Under the pieces are notes generated by a model that saw nothing but the letters and a program-made list of their open reading frames with translations, was not told where the DNA came from and searched no databases. 64,000 nucleotides of DNA, taken from assembly GCF_965216485.1 (NCBI RefSeq), contig NZ_OZ244162.1, positions 2,604,001-2,668,000 on the forward strand. Reading direction: 5' to 3'. The position numbers and the translations under genes were made by a program. The stretch's first letter is position 1, and every line of letters begins with the position of its first letter. The DNA comes from Algiphilus sp965216485. Lineage in GTDB: Bacteria; Pseudomonadota; Gammaproteobacteria; Nevskiales; Nevskiaceae. Below, piece by piece: positions 17,671-27,139 of the stretch.

Positions 17671-18426
17671 ATGATCAGCGCGCGCCCAGAACGCGCGGGC
17701 CTCGCACAGACGCTCTACGGGGCCTATTTCGCGCTCATTTTCGGCGTGCTCATCTTCGGGCTTCTGAGCGCACTGGTGCTGGTGCTTCCCGGCCTGGAAC
17801 GGCGCCGACGCGTGGCGGGCGGATTGATCCGGCTCGCCATGTGGCTGTGCGCCGCACCCATCCGTTGTCGCGGCGCCCTGCCACCCGGCGACGGCCCGGT
17901 GATCGTCGTCGCCAACCACGCCAGCTACCTGGATGGTCTGCTGATGACGGCGGCATTGCCGCCCACGATCAGCTATGTGGTGAAGGACGACGCTGCCGAA
18001 TGGCCGCTGATCGGTCGTGTGCTGACCCGGCTGGGCGTCATCTTCATTGCGCGCGACGCCATCCAGATGAGCGCACGCCAGACGCGCGCCTTGCTCAAGC
18101 GCCTGCGCGCGGGCGATAGCCTGGGCATCTTTCCGGAAGGCACCTTCCAGCGCCCCAACGGCTTGCTGCCCTTCAAGCTGGGCGCCTTCATGCTCGCCAC
18201 CCGCACCGGCACGCCCGTGGTGCCGGTGGTGATCCGCGGTTCCCGGACCTTCTACGGAGAGGATGCCCGCCTGCCACGCCGGACCCGTATCGAGATCGAT
18301 ATCCTGGCGGCGCATGCCGCTACCGACACCCCACCCGAGCAACTCTGTCAGGCGGTCCGTCAGGCCATGCTGGCGCGCCTGCCCGAAGACGCCGTTGCCG
18401 AGACACTGAGCGAACCCGCTGCATGA
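17671..18426 (+). CDS. 1-acyl-sn-glycerol-3-phosphate acyltransferase (PlsC family)
   Basis: This 251-residue membrane acyltransferase has one N-terminal hydrophobic segment (AYFALIFGVLIFGLLSALVL), the catalytic NHASYLD box (H83, D88), a second block near GVIFIAR and the substrate-binding FPEGTF box. It should transfer an acyl chain to lysophosphatidate or a related lyso-lipid. The ATG at 17671 is used because upstream codons precede no domain. It ends in an ATGA overlap with the FAD-oxidase gene. Whether it is the main PlsC or a paralogue cannot be decided here. Confidence 0.9.
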   Translation: MISARPERAGLAQTLYGAYFALIFGVLIFGLLSALVLVLPGLERRRRVAGGLIRLAMWLCAAPIRCRGALPPGDGPVIVVANHASYLDGLLMTAALPPTISYVVKDDAAEWPLIGRVLTRLGVIFIARDAIQMSARQTRALLKRLRAGDSLGIFPEGTFQRPNGLLPFKLGAFMLATRTGTPVVPVVIRGSRTFYGEDARLPRRTRIEIDILAAHAATDTPPEQLCQAVRQAMLARLPEDAVAETLSEPAA

Positions 18427-19724
18427 CGAGCCTGTCCCTGGTCAAAGACCGCCACGCATCGAAACGCCCCCAGAACGGGCACGCGCCGCGTTTCATTGCC
18501 ACGCCCGCTGTATTCGAACAGATCCAGCGTGAAGTGGCCTACGCCGCGGAAACCGGCAGCCACCTTCGCGTGGCAGGGCGCGGCCACACCCGCGCCCCCT
18601 TGTGCCGTTGCGATGACGGCCTGCTGCAGCTGTCGCGCTTCACCGGCATCGAGGATGTCGACGCCGTGCACGGCATCGCCTGGGTGCGCTCCGGCACGCG
18701 GCTGTCGCATCTGGCGCGCGAGCTCGCCAGCTACGGGCTCGCGTTGCCGACACTGGGTTGGTCCGGCAACGAGAGTGTGGGCGGCGCGGTGTCGATCGGG
18801 AGCTATGGCCTCGGAACCGGCGACAGTCGCTACCCCTGCCCTGTAGTCGGCCTGCGCATGATCGGCGCCGACGGTTCGGCCTTCAGTATTGGTTCCAACG
18901 ATCCCCGCCTCCCCCTGGCCCGCGTCAGCCTGGGTACGCTGGGCGTTCTGACCCACGTCGGTCTGCGCTGTGTGGCCGCCAGCCATCTGCAATCGCAGGT
19001 CTCCGGCCGCTCGCTGAGTGCGGTGCTCAATCGCGTCAATGCACTGCGCGCGCACGATTACGTCGAGTGGTATTGGACGGCGCACAGCGACGACGTCCGC
19101 CTGCGTACCATCGACCGCCGCCCGCGCCATCCACCCGGCCGCCACCGTCACGCACTCAAGGGCAGCTCGGCGCGCATCCGCAGCGTCGTGCACCGTGCCA
19201 TCGACGTCATGCCGCAGTTCGGCAATCGGCTGCCGTGGCGCCTGATCCCGGAGCGCGCGCGCATTCCCGAGAGTGTCGATGCGGCCTTTGGCTGGCAGTT
19301 GTTCAGCGAGTCCAATCTCGGAACCATCGGCTACGCGCTGCCCATCGATGCCCTTGGCGACACGCTCTACGCCCTGCGCCATGTGCTGCGCGCCATCGAC
19401 CCCAAGCACCGGGTCGTGCTGCGCGTGCGCTACGCCTGCGCCGATGATGCCGCGCTGTCACCGGCCTACGGCAACGAGACCGCCTTCGTGCGCATTCTTT
19501 CCGGGCCGAAGGTCCGGGACCATGCCGAGGCAGCCGGTGACATCTTCGAGCGCCACGGCGCACGACCGTTGTGGATCATGCCGCACGAACACCATCTGCG
19601 CGATCTGGAAACGATGTACCCGCTGTGGAGCGATTTCGCGGATCTGCGGGCCGAACTCGATCCGCGTGGCCTCTTCCTCAACGATTACCTGGCAGGCATC
19701 TTCGGCGTGGAGGACACGCCGTGA
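18423..19724 (+). CDS. FAD-linked oxidase of the aldonolactone oxidase type
   Basis: This 433-residue flavoprotein has an N-terminal PCMH-type FAD-binding domain (about residues 20-185) with VAGRGHTRAPLC and GGAVSIGSYGLGTGD. The C-terminal half has the D-arabinono-1,4-lactone oxidase features, ending WSDFADLRAELDPRGLFLNDYL. Relatives oxidise aldonolactones or other sugar alcohols with O2 or a dehydrogenase acceptor. In VxGxGHS-type motifs the His carries the flavin covalently in some members; here it is GRGHT, so covalent FAD is possible. It is translationally coupled to the acyltransferase upstream and to zapE downstream. The substrate is unknown. Confidence 0.85.
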   Translation: MTSLSLVKDRHASKRPQNGHAPRFIATPAVFEQIQREVAYAAETGSHLRVAGRGHTRAPLCRCDDGLLQLSRFTGIEDVDAVHGIAWVRSGTRLSHLARELASYGLALPTLGWSGNESVGGAVSIGSYGLGTGDSRYPCPVVGLRMIGADGSAFSIGSNDPRLPLARVSLGTLGVLTHVGLRCVAASHLQSQVSGRSLSAVLNRVNALRAHDYVEWYWTAHSDDVRLRTIDRRPRHPPGRHRHALKGSSARIRSVVHRAIDVMPQFGNRLPWRLIPERARIPESVDAAFGWQLFSESNLGTIGYALPIDALGDTLYALRHVLRAIDPKHRVVLRVRYACADDAALSPAYGNETAFVRILSGPKVRDHAEAAGDIFERHGARPLWIMPHEHHLRDLETMYPLWSDFADLRAELDPRGLFLNDYLAGIFGVEDTP

Positions 19725-20824
19725 GAAGCAGTCCACGCGGCCGCTACGAAGCGGCGCTGGCCGCAGGCAGCATCGAAGCGGACAGCGCCCAGGCGCGTGC
19801 GGTGGATGCACTGGATGCCATCCATCAGAAGCTGATGCAGGCACGCCGGCCGAACACGGGTGGAGGGCTGTTACGCCGCAAGCGCAGCGCCGCCACCTGG
19901 CCCGCGGTCGAAGGCCTCTATCTGTGGGGCGGGGTCGGCCGCGGCAAGACCTATCTGATGGACACCTTCTATGCCGCTCTGCCCTTCGAGCAGAAGCTGC
20001 GCACCCACTTCCACCGCTTCATGTTGCAAGTGCATGCCGAGCGCCGACGTTTTCTCGACGAGCAGGACCCGGTGGCACTGATCGCCGAGCGCATCGCGCG
20101 CGAAACGCGCGTGCTCTGCTTCGATGAGTTCTTCGTGTCGGATATTGCGGACGCGATGATCCTCGGCCGACTCACGGAGGTGCTGTTCCGCGAGGGTGTG
20201 ACACTGGTCACCACCAGCAATGTTGCCCCGGACGATCTCTATCGCGACGGCCTGCAGCGGGCCCGCTTCCTGCCGTCCATCGACCGCATCAAGGCGCATT
20301 GCCAGGTGATGGAGCTGGCGAGTCCGACCGATTTCCGCTTGCGCACCTTGCAGCGCGTCCCTCTCTACCTGCACCCCTGCGACGACCACGCCATGCAGAC
20401 CCTGAGCGACGAGTTCACTGAACTGGCACCCGCACAGAGCACTGGACGGGTGACGCTCACCATCAATGGCCGCCACGTCGAGGCACTAGGCGCGGTCGAC
20501 GATGTGGTCTGGTTCAGCTTTGCCGAGCTCTGCCAGTCGGCGCGCTCCGCTGCGGATTACATCGAAATCGCTCGCGAGTACCACACGGTGCTGCTCAGCC
20601 ATGTCCCGCAGATGAACGCCACCCTGGAGGACAGCGCGCGCCGCTTCGTCCATCTGGTCGACGAGTTCTACGACCGCGGCGTCAAGCTGGTCATCGCCGC
20701 CGATGTCGCGCTGGACGCGCTCTACGTCGGCAAAAAGCTGACCTTCGAGTTCCAGCGCACGGCGTCGCGGCTGTTCGAGATGCAGTCGCGCGAATATCTC
20801 GCACAACCGCACCAGCCCACCTGA
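19721..20824 (+). CDS. zapE: Cell-division ATPase ZapE
   Basis: This 367-residue AFG1-like ATPase contacts FtsZ and affects constriction in E. coli. Walker A is GGVGRGKTYLMD (K76), Walker B is VLCFDEFFVSD, and the arginine-bearing YRDGLQRARFLPSI segment follows. Length fits the family. The start is GTG at 19721, overlapping the previous stop as GTGA; 50 in-frame codons upstream would overlap the oxidase gene and add no domain. It is immediately followed by a MITE-like element. Confidence 0.95.
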   Translation: MRSSPRGRYEAALAAGSIEADSAQARAVDALDAIHQKLMQARRPNTGGGLLRRKRSAATWPAVEGLYLWGGVGRGKTYLMDTFYAALPFEQKLRTHFHRFMLQVHAERRRFLDEQDPVALIAERIARETRVLCFDEFFVSDIADAMILGRLTEVLFREGVTLVTTSNVAPDDLYRDGLQRARFLPSIDRIKAHCQVMELASPTDFRLRTLQRVPLYLHPCDDHAMQTLSDEFTELAPAQSTGRVTLTINGRHVEALGAVDDVVWFSFAELCQSARSAADYIEIAREYHTVLLSHVPQMNATLEDSARRFVHLVDEFYDRGVKLVIAADVALDALYVGKKLTFEFQRTASRLFEMQSREYLAQPHQPT

Positions 20825-20830
20825 GTCGCC

Positions 20831-21016
20831 CTAGGGCCTGTTGACACGCAGACGATCGCGGCGCGCGAGTCCGTATGCGTGCAGCGCAGGGAGTAAGGAG
20901 CGCGATGTTTTTGACGACCATGAGCGACGAAGGACGCGGCGGTGTGCGCATACGGGCCGCGCCCTTCGGATTGCCTCCGGAAATCGCCAGGACGACTGAG
21001 AGCTAACAGGCCCTAG
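20831..21016. mobile_element. MITE-like element with 12-bp terminal inverted repeats
   Basis: CTAGGGCCTGTT (20831-20842) and its exact complement AACAGGCCCTAG (21005-21016) bound a 186-bp segment with no convincing gene. Inner arms CCGTATGCG (about 20870) and CGCATACGG (about 20946) add a second inverted repeat, so single-stranded DNA or RNA could fold into a long hairpin. If the element proper begins at GGGCCTGTT, both sides are flanked by TA, a target duplication typical of IS630/Tc1-mariner and some IS5-group elements. No transposase is present, so it would be moved in trans. The right edge forms the stop codon of the glutamate dehydrogenase gene. Confidence 0.7.
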
Positions 21017-24000
21017 ATCTGCCGAATCTGGCGCAGCGCCCGGACGCCCACGGTCAGAGACATGAAGTCGTGCGGCGTGTGGCTGCGCAGCCCCTCGAGT
21101 CGCCCGAGCAGATCGAAGGCGGCATCGCCGTACTGGCCGAGCCAGGCCTCGACACAGGCCGCGCCGTCCGCAATCGCACCGTCGGGCGCTTCGGCCAGCA
21201 CGCGTTGCGTGATGCGCCGATGCAAGCGGTAGGTATCCTCGCGCAGATTGGCACGCGCCAGTGCCTGGTAGCGCCCGGACACCTGCAGACCGACGATGGA
21301 CGACAGCAGCCAGAGCACGTGCATGCGCTGGCCAATGGCGAAGTAGACGGCCGCGGCCTCCTCGGGCGCCCGCTGGCTGTCGCGCGCCACCTGAATGATG
21401 TCCGGCGCGCTGCCCATCACCAGCGTACCGGCATAGCGTTCCGCGGTCTCGCGCGGCACCCCTTGCTCGCACCAACGCTCCACCGCCGCATCCCAGTCAC
21501 GGCGGTAGACCTCCGGCAATGCCGCCGGAACACCGGCCATGACGCGTGTCAGCGGTTCTTCCAGCGGGGAAGCCGCATCGTCCAGGCCCTGGGCGTCGGC
21601 GTGTTCGCCCAGCGCCCAGCCCGTGACATGCTTCATCAGCCCCGCGGCGCGCTGATAGAGCTGAAGCTGGACGCCGGCATCGATCTGTCCGTCGAGCGCG
21701 TCGGCAGCCGCAATGAGTTTGTCCCCCCGCATCAGTCGCCAGGCCAGGGCAAAGGCCTTGACCACCTGCGGTCGGCGCGCGCCCTGTTCCTCGGCCATGC
21801 GGTGCACAAAGTTGAACCCCATGCGGTTGACGACCTGATTCGCCAGATCAGTGGCGATGATCTCGCGCCGCAAGCGGTGCGCGGCAATGGCTTCAGCATA
21901 GGCATCGCGCATGGCGGCCGGAAAATAGTTTCGCAGGCGATGCGTCATGCCCGCATCGTCCGGTACCTCAGAGGCCACCAGGTCATTGAACAGCGCGTTC
22001 TTGGCGTAGGCCAGCAGCACGGAAATCTCCGGACGCGCGAGCCCCTGCTGGCGCGTTGCGCGCTCGTTCAGCGTCTCCTCGTCCGGCAGGAACTCCACGG
22101 CCCGGTCGAGGCCGGCGACGCGCTCCAGCGTGCGCATCATGTGCGCGTGTTCGTGCAGCCGGGCCGCGGCCTCGCAGCTGATCAGGCTGACCGCCAGACT
22201 CTGCTCGTGGTTGTCGGCGAGCACCGCCTGGGCCACTTCCTCGGTCATGCCCTCCAGCAGCTGATTGCGCGCCTCGCGCTCCAGTGCGCCCTCTGCCATG
22301 CAGGCATTGAGCGGGATCTTGATGTTGACCTCGCGGTCTGAGGAATGCACTCCGCCAGAGTTGTCGATCGCATCGGTATTGATGAAGCCCCCCTGGCCGC
22401 CGCGCCCGGCGAGCGCGAACTCGATGCGCCCGAGCTGGGTCAGCCCTAGATTGCCGCCTTCACCCACCACCGCACAGCGCAATTCGCGGCCGTTGACTCG
22501 GATGGCGTCATTGGCGCGGTCGCCGACGGATTGATGCGACTCGCTCTGCGCCTTGACATAGGTACCGATCCCCCCGTTCCAGAGCAGTTCCACCGGCGCC
22601 AGCAGGATTGCGTGCAGCAGCGCGTTGGGCGTCACGACCTCGGCCTCGATGCCGAGTGCCTTGCGCGCCTGCGGCGAGAGCTCGATGCGCTTGGCGTCGC
22701 GCGGCCACACACCTCCCCCTTCGCTGATCAGGGACGTGTCGTAGTCCTGCCAGGTCGAACGCCCCATCTCGAACAGGCGCTTGCGTTCCTGGAAGCTGGT
22801 GGCCGGATCCGGATTCGGGTCGATGAAGATGTGCATGTGGTTGAAGGCGGCCACCAGCCGGATGTGCTCCGACAACAGCATGCCGTTGCCAAAGACATCG
22901 CCCGCCATATCGCCAATGCCCACCACCGTGAAGGGCTCGCGCTGGATGTCCTTGCCCAGTTCCCGGAAATGCCGCCGCACCGATTCCCATGCGCCCTTGG
23001 CGGTGATGCCCATGGCCTTGTGGTCATAGCCGGCGCTACCGCCGGAGGCAAAGGCGTCCCCCAGCCAGAAGCCATACTCCGCCGACAGCGCATTGGCGGT
23101 GTCGGAAAAGGTGGCCGTACCCTTGTCGGCTGCCACCACCAGATAAGGATCATCGCCGTCCGCGCGCACCACGCGCTTGGGCGGCACGATGCGATCACCC
23201 TCGCGGTTGTCGGTGATGTCGAGCAGGCCGCGGATGAAGATCTGATAGCAGGCCTTGCCCGCTGCCGCATAAGCCTCCCGGCTTGCGAACTGCCGCTGCT
23301 TGACGACGAAACCGCCCTTGGCCCCCACCGGCACGATGATGGCGTTCTTCACCATCTGCGCCTTCATCAGGCCGAGCACCTCGGTGCGGAAATCCGCCGG
23401 CCGGTCGGACCAGCGCAGCCCGCCACGCGCCACCGCCCCCCCCCGCAGATGAATGCCCTCCACTTCCGGGGAATACACAAAGGCTTCGTAGACCGGCCGC
23501 GGCTCCGGCAACTCCGGAATCTGACTCGGATCCAGCTTGATGGAGACCCATGACTTGGGCTGACCGTGGTCGTCGGTCTGGTAGAAGTTGCTGCGCAGCG
23601 TCGCCTCCACCACGCCGGCATAGGCGCGTAGTGCGCGGTCGGCATCCAGAGAACTGACCGCCTCCAGAGCTGTATCGAGGCGTTGCCGGATCGGTGCTGC
23701 GGCGGCCTCACGGTCGCTGTCGCCGTCGGGATCGAAACGCGCCTCGAACAGGCTGACGATGTCGCGCGCAATCGCAGGATGCGCCGAGAGCAGTTCCTCC
23801 AGCATGGTGCGCCCGTAGGGCAGACCGGTCTGCAGCAGATAGCGGGTCAGCGTGCGCAGCAAGACGATGCGGCGCGCGTTCAGCCCGGCCTGGAGCACCA
23901 GGCGATGCAGGCCGTCATCCTCGGTCTCGCCACGCATGCAACGCAGCATGGCGTCCTCGAAGAGCTGCTTCTGATGCGCCGGGTCGAGTGCGCAGCCACC

Positions 24001-25833
24001 GGCCACGCGCACTTCAAAGGTCTGCACCCAGAGCCGACTGCCGCCGGCGGGGCGGACACAGTGCGGAGACTGACGCATGACGCGCAGCCCGAAGTGCTCC
24101 AGCGTCGGCAGGATGTCCGACAGCGCCACCGACTCGCGATAGGAATACAGCCGGAGTTCGGTGGGACAGGCGGCGCCGACGGCGTCGTCATCCACCACCA
24201 GACGCGGCAGCACAGGGTGCTCTTCGCTCAATTGCGCCAGATAGTGCACATCCACCGCCGCCGCCAGCGGGGTGGTCTCCTGCTGATAGCCCGCATCGAA
24301 GGCGTCGACGAAGCTGGCGCTGATGCTGCCTTCGGCCTGCTCACCCAGCGCCTCGCGCAGCTTTTCGGACCAGGTCCGGGTGACTTCCACCAGACGCCCC
24401 TCAACGGCACGGACATCGACCTCACGCGCCCGGCCCGCCCCCATCTGAATCACCACATGCAGGCGCGCAAAACTTTCGCCGCGCGGAAACTCCACATTGC
24501 GTTCGAAGCGGTCGCCATCCAGCGCGCGGATCAGCTCGTCGCAGATGGCATCGCGCAATTGCGCGGTATAGCGCTCGCGCGGCACGTAGACCAGCGCCGA
24601 ATAGAAGCGCGCATAGCGGTCTCGCCGCATGAACAACTTGAGTTGGTGGCGGTCACGCAGCGCGCGCACGCCGGTGCAGAGCTGATACAGCTCCTCCTCG
24701 GACGATTGGAACAGCTCATCGCGGGGTAACTGATGCAGGATGTCGCGCAGCTTCTTGCCGGAGTGGCTATCGGGCGATAGCCGCGACCGACGCAGCACCT
24801 CCTCGGCCTTCTGGCGAATGACCGGGATGTTCTGCGGGCGGTCGATGTACACATCGCTGGAAAACAGCCCGATGAAGCGGTGAATGCCCACCAGCTGACC
24901 GTTGCGATCGAGTTCCTTGATCGACAAGGCATCCAAGGTCAGCGGGTGATGGATATGCGAACGCGCCTGGGCCTTGGTCACCACCACCAATCGCGGTGAA
25001 CCGGCGTAGCGGTTGAGTTCATCCATGGGAGCAAGCAACCGCTCGGTATCCGAGAAGGCGGCCCCCTCGCGCAGCAGACCCAGGCTGCTCTCGCCATCGG
25101 CATGCACGCGCAACTGCTCCGCACCCTGCTCCGCTGGCGCAAAGGCATAACCAAGAAAGGTGAAATGGTGCTCGGGCAGCCACTCAGCGAAGTCGCGGGC
25201 CTCACGGATCCAGGCCTCCGGAAGCTCGCCCAGCGGCGGTTGCAGGCGCTCCGCCAGCTCCAGCGCGCGCTTGCGCATGGCCGGGAAATCGGAGACCGCC
25301 AACGCCACGTCGCGCAGGGTCTGCTCCACCCGCTGACGCAGCGCTTCGTAGGCACTTTCATCCGCCAGCGGGGTGATCTCCATGCAGACGAAGGACTCGG
25401 CACGTCCGCCGTCTTCACCGCTTTCCACCCCACAGAGGGCACCGTCCTCGGAGCGTCGCACTCGCAATACCGGATGCACCGACCAATCCACCGAACAGCC
25501 CATATCGCGCACGGCAATGCCCAGGCTGTCCACGACGAAGGGCATGTCCTCGCAGATGGTTTCCAGGCGGGCCAGTTCGTGCGCGTCGTCTTCAGAGGGT
25601 GGCGTGAGCCGTACCAGGGGTTCGCCGGGCGACCGCTGCTGCGCGAGCGCGCGCTGAGCCAGGGCGATATCCGCCAGGGCTGCGGCGTCGCGGCGGGACA
25701 GAATCTGATAGGAGGCGGCAGCAAAGTACTGACGGGCAAACTCGCGCGCCTCGCGACTGCCGTCGCGCGAGGCCACCGCCTTGTCGATGGCGGCGGAAAG
25801 CAGGTCGTGCTGCTGTTGGTGATCGCTTTGCAT
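21013..25833 (-). CDS. gdhB: NAD-specific glutamate dehydrogenase, large (180-kDa) type
   Basis: This 1606-residue enzyme belongs to the L-180 class found in Pseudomonas, Xanthomonas and others. It catabolises glutamate to 2-oxoglutarate and ammonium. Long N-terminal ACT-like regulatory regions (about 1-700) precede the catalytic part: PRPVYEAFVYSPEVEGIHLR, then IIVPVGAKGGFVVKQ with catalytic-region Lys839, and a nucleotide-binding segment GIGDMAGDVFGNG near 970. A long helical C-terminus follows. The TAG stop lies at the boundary of the MITE-like element, ending ...VRALRQIRQI. It is 83 bases downstream of the GST gene on the same strand. The gene symbol follows Pseudomonas usage. Confidence 0.96.
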   Translation of the reverse strand: MQSDHQQQHDLLSAAIDKAVASRDGSREAREFARQYFAAASYQILSRRDAAALADIALAQRALAQQRSPGEPLVRLTPPSEDDAHELARLETICEDMPFVVDSLGIAVRDMGCSVDWSVHPVLRVRRSEDGALCGVESGEDGGRAESFVCMEITPLADESAYEALRQRVEQTLRDVALAVSDFPAMRKRALELAERLQPPLGELPEAWIREARDFAEWLPEHHFTFLGYAFAPAEQGAEQLRVHADGESSLGLLREGAAFSDTERLLAPMDELNRYAGSPRLVVVTKAQARSHIHHPLTLDALSIKELDRNGQLVGIHRFIGLFSSDVYIDRPQNIPVIRQKAEEVLRRSRLSPDSHSGKKLRDILHQLPRDELFQSSEEELYQLCTGVRALRDRHQLKLFMRRDRYARFYSALVYVPRERYTAQLRDAICDELIRALDGDRFERNVEFPRGESFARLHVVIQMGAGRAREVDVRAVEGRLVEVTRTWSEKLREALGEQAEGSISASFVDAFDAGYQQETTPLAAAVDVHYLAQLSEEHPVLPRLVVDDDAVGAACPTELRLYSYRESVALSDILPTLEHFGLRVMRQSPHCVRPAGGSRLWVQTFEVRVAGGCALDPAHQKQLFEDAMLRCMRGETEDDGLHRLVLQAGLNARRIVLLRTLTRYLLQTGLPYGRTMLEELLSAHPAIARDIVSLFEARFDPDGDSDREAAAAPIRQRLDTALEAVSSLDADRALRAYAGVVEATLRSNFYQTDDHGQPKSWVSIKLDPSQIPELPEPRPVYEAFVYSPEVEGIHLRGGAVARGGLRWSDRPADFRTEVLGLMKAQMVKNAIIVPVGAKGGFVVKQRQFASREAYAAAGKACYQIFIRGLLDITDNREGDRIVPPKRVVRADGDDPYLVVAADKGTATFSDTANALSAEYGFWLGDAFASGGSAGYDHKAMGITAKGAWESVRRHFRELGKDIQREPFTVVGIGDMAGDVFGNGMLLSEHIRLVAAFNHMHIFIDPNPDPATSFQERKRLFEMGRSTWQDYDTSLISEGGGVWPRDAKRIELSPQARKALGIEAEVVTPNALLHAILLAPVELLWNGGIGTYVKAQSESHQSVGDRANDAIRVNGRELRCAVVGEGGNLGLTQLGRIEFALAGRGGQGGFINTDAIDNSGGVHSSDREVNIKIPLNACMAEGALEREARNQLLEGMTEEVAQAVLADNHEQSLAVSLISCEAAARLHEHAHMMRTLERVAGLDRAVEFLPDEETLNERATRQQGLARPEISVLLAYAKNALFNDLVASEVPDDAGMTHRLRNYFPAAMRDAYAEAIAAHRLRREIIATDLANQVVNRMGFNFVHRMAEEQGARRPQVVKAFALAWRLMRGDKLIAAADALDGQIDAGVQLQLYQRAAGLMKHVTGWALGEHADAQGLDDAASPLEEPLTRVMAGVPAALPEVYRRDWDAAVERWCEQGVPRETAERYAGTLVMGSAPDIIQVARDSQRAPEEAAAVYFAIGQRMHVLWLLSSIVGLQVSGRYQALARANLREDTYRLHRRITQRVLAEAPDGAIADGAACVEAWLGQYGDAAFDLLGRLEGLRSHTPHDFMSLTVGVRALRQIRQI

Positions 25834-25916
25834 ACCGGCGTGTCTCCCCGTCCGTTGTCGTTATGGACGCCAGACTAGCGCATCCTGCCGACCACAAACG
25901 AGCCCGCCGGCGCGAT

Positions 25917-26573
25917 CTACAGGGACTGGCGCAAAGCGTCCGATTGCGCCTTCGGGGCAGCTGCCTGGAAGGCGGCCAGCGCGGTACAACTGCGGTAGAC
26001 CGTGCGCACCCTCTTGTAGGGCGACAGGTCGATGTTGTTCTTCAGGGCGTTGTACACCTGCGGCACCAGACAGACGTCCGCCAGCGTGGGCGATTGGCCG
26101 TAGCAGTAGGGCGTGTCGCTCTGGTCGCGTTCCAACACCGACTCCAGCGCCGCGAACCCGGTATGCGACCAGTGCTCGTACCAGCCGCGACGCTGCTCAA
26201 GGCTCAGCTCCATGCTGTCCCGCATGTAGCGGAATACGCGCATGATGTTCAGCGGTGTGAAGTCCGCCACGATGGTCTGCGCAAAGCTGCGCACCTGCGC
26301 GCGCTGCGTAGGGTCTGCTGGCAGCAGCGGCCGGTCCGGATAGCGCTCCTCCAAGTATTCAAGGATCGCGAAGGACTGCGTGATGACGGTCTCGTCCTCC
26401 AGCACCAGCGCCGGCACCAGCCCCTGCGGATTCAGCCGCAGATACTTCTCGTCCTGATGCTGGCCGCGATCCTGGTCGATGTAGCGCGACTCGTAGTTCA
26501 CCCCCTTGTGATTGAGCGCAATGCGCACGCGGTGGGTGGAGATGCTGCGGTAATAGGTATAGAGCTGGAGCAT
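25917..26573 (-). CDS. maiA: Glutathione S-transferase, maleylacetoacetate isomerase type
   Basis: This 218-residue zeta-class GST has a thioredoxin-like N-domain (LYTYYRSISTHRVRIALN, NPQGLVPALVLEDE, ITQSFAILEYLEERYP) and a helical C-domain with YCYGQSPTLADVCLVPQVYNA. Zeta GSTs isomerise maleylacetoacetate (tyrosine breakdown) or maleylpyruvate using glutathione. The Ser in the RSIST segment replaces the Ser-rich motif of classical MaiA, so the exact substrate is inferred. No other homogentisate genes are in the window. The ATG at 26573 places the first beta-strand at residue 2. Confidence 0.85.
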   Translation of the reverse strand: MLQLYTYYRSISTHRVRIALNHKGVNYESRYIDQDRGQHQDEKYLRLNPQGLVPALVLEDETVITQSFAILEYLEERYPDRPLLPADPTQRAQVRSFAQTIVADFTPLNIMRVFRYMRDSMELSLEQRRGWYEHWSHTGFAALESVLERDQSDTPYCYGQSPTLADVCLVPQVYNALKNNIDLSPYKRVRTVYRSCTALAAFQAAAPKAQSDALRQSL

Positions 26574-27139
26574 GACTTGGTGAATTAGGTCGGGTGTCTG
26601 GCCGCGTCGATAACAATTTTGAGGCGCAAGCCACATGGTAGCCCCTGCGGCCGATCACACGGCACAAGCAACTGTCGTGAGGCCCACAAATACGATCGCC
26701 CAGTGACGCAGACTCCAGAGGTCAAGCCCTATCCACTTCGGTACCGACAGGCACCCGAAATGGCGACGAACAGCGCAATCTGCGAGTCCTTGTCAGCGCC
26801 TTAGCTGCGACCTGCCTTGCTTGGCGTACCGCCGTACCCCACCGTCACGTGACTCAGGTGACAAATGGATCTGCAACGGCTTCGGCCTGCAACTTTGAAA
26901 TTCCAACTGCACACATCACAAAACGCACCATTGCGAGCCACACCTCGAGCGTTGCGGCGAGATTGCCCGTACCCAATCTAGGGGATGACGCCTCATCCGA
27001 ACAGTATGAAACTGGAATAAACCGAGCAACCGCAGCACAAGGCTGTTCGTCAGACATTCAGGAAAAACTATCCCCGCTGTAGTGCGACCAGAGACATTTT
27101 ATGGCTGTCAACGCAAGGGAATAATAGGAGTGCATTTCC
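26574..27139. other. Gene-poor, compositionally shifted intergenic stretch
   Basis: These 566 bases separate maiA from a lipoprotein gene and mark the left end of a more A+T-rich segment. Short open frames (26619-26804, 26849-27082 plus; 26854-27057 minus) lack good ribosome-binding sites and recognisable sequence. A perfect 10-bp palindrome GTCACGTGAC lies at 26844-26853 with another GGTGAC nearby, possibly an operator. AGGAG at 27126-27130 belongs to the next gene. I see no tRNA or transposase remnant. Confidence 0.5.

Noticed and set aside
26849..27082. Small open frames in the maiA-lipoprotein gap
   Set aside because: No ribosome-binding site or recognisable sequence, and both strands are open there.
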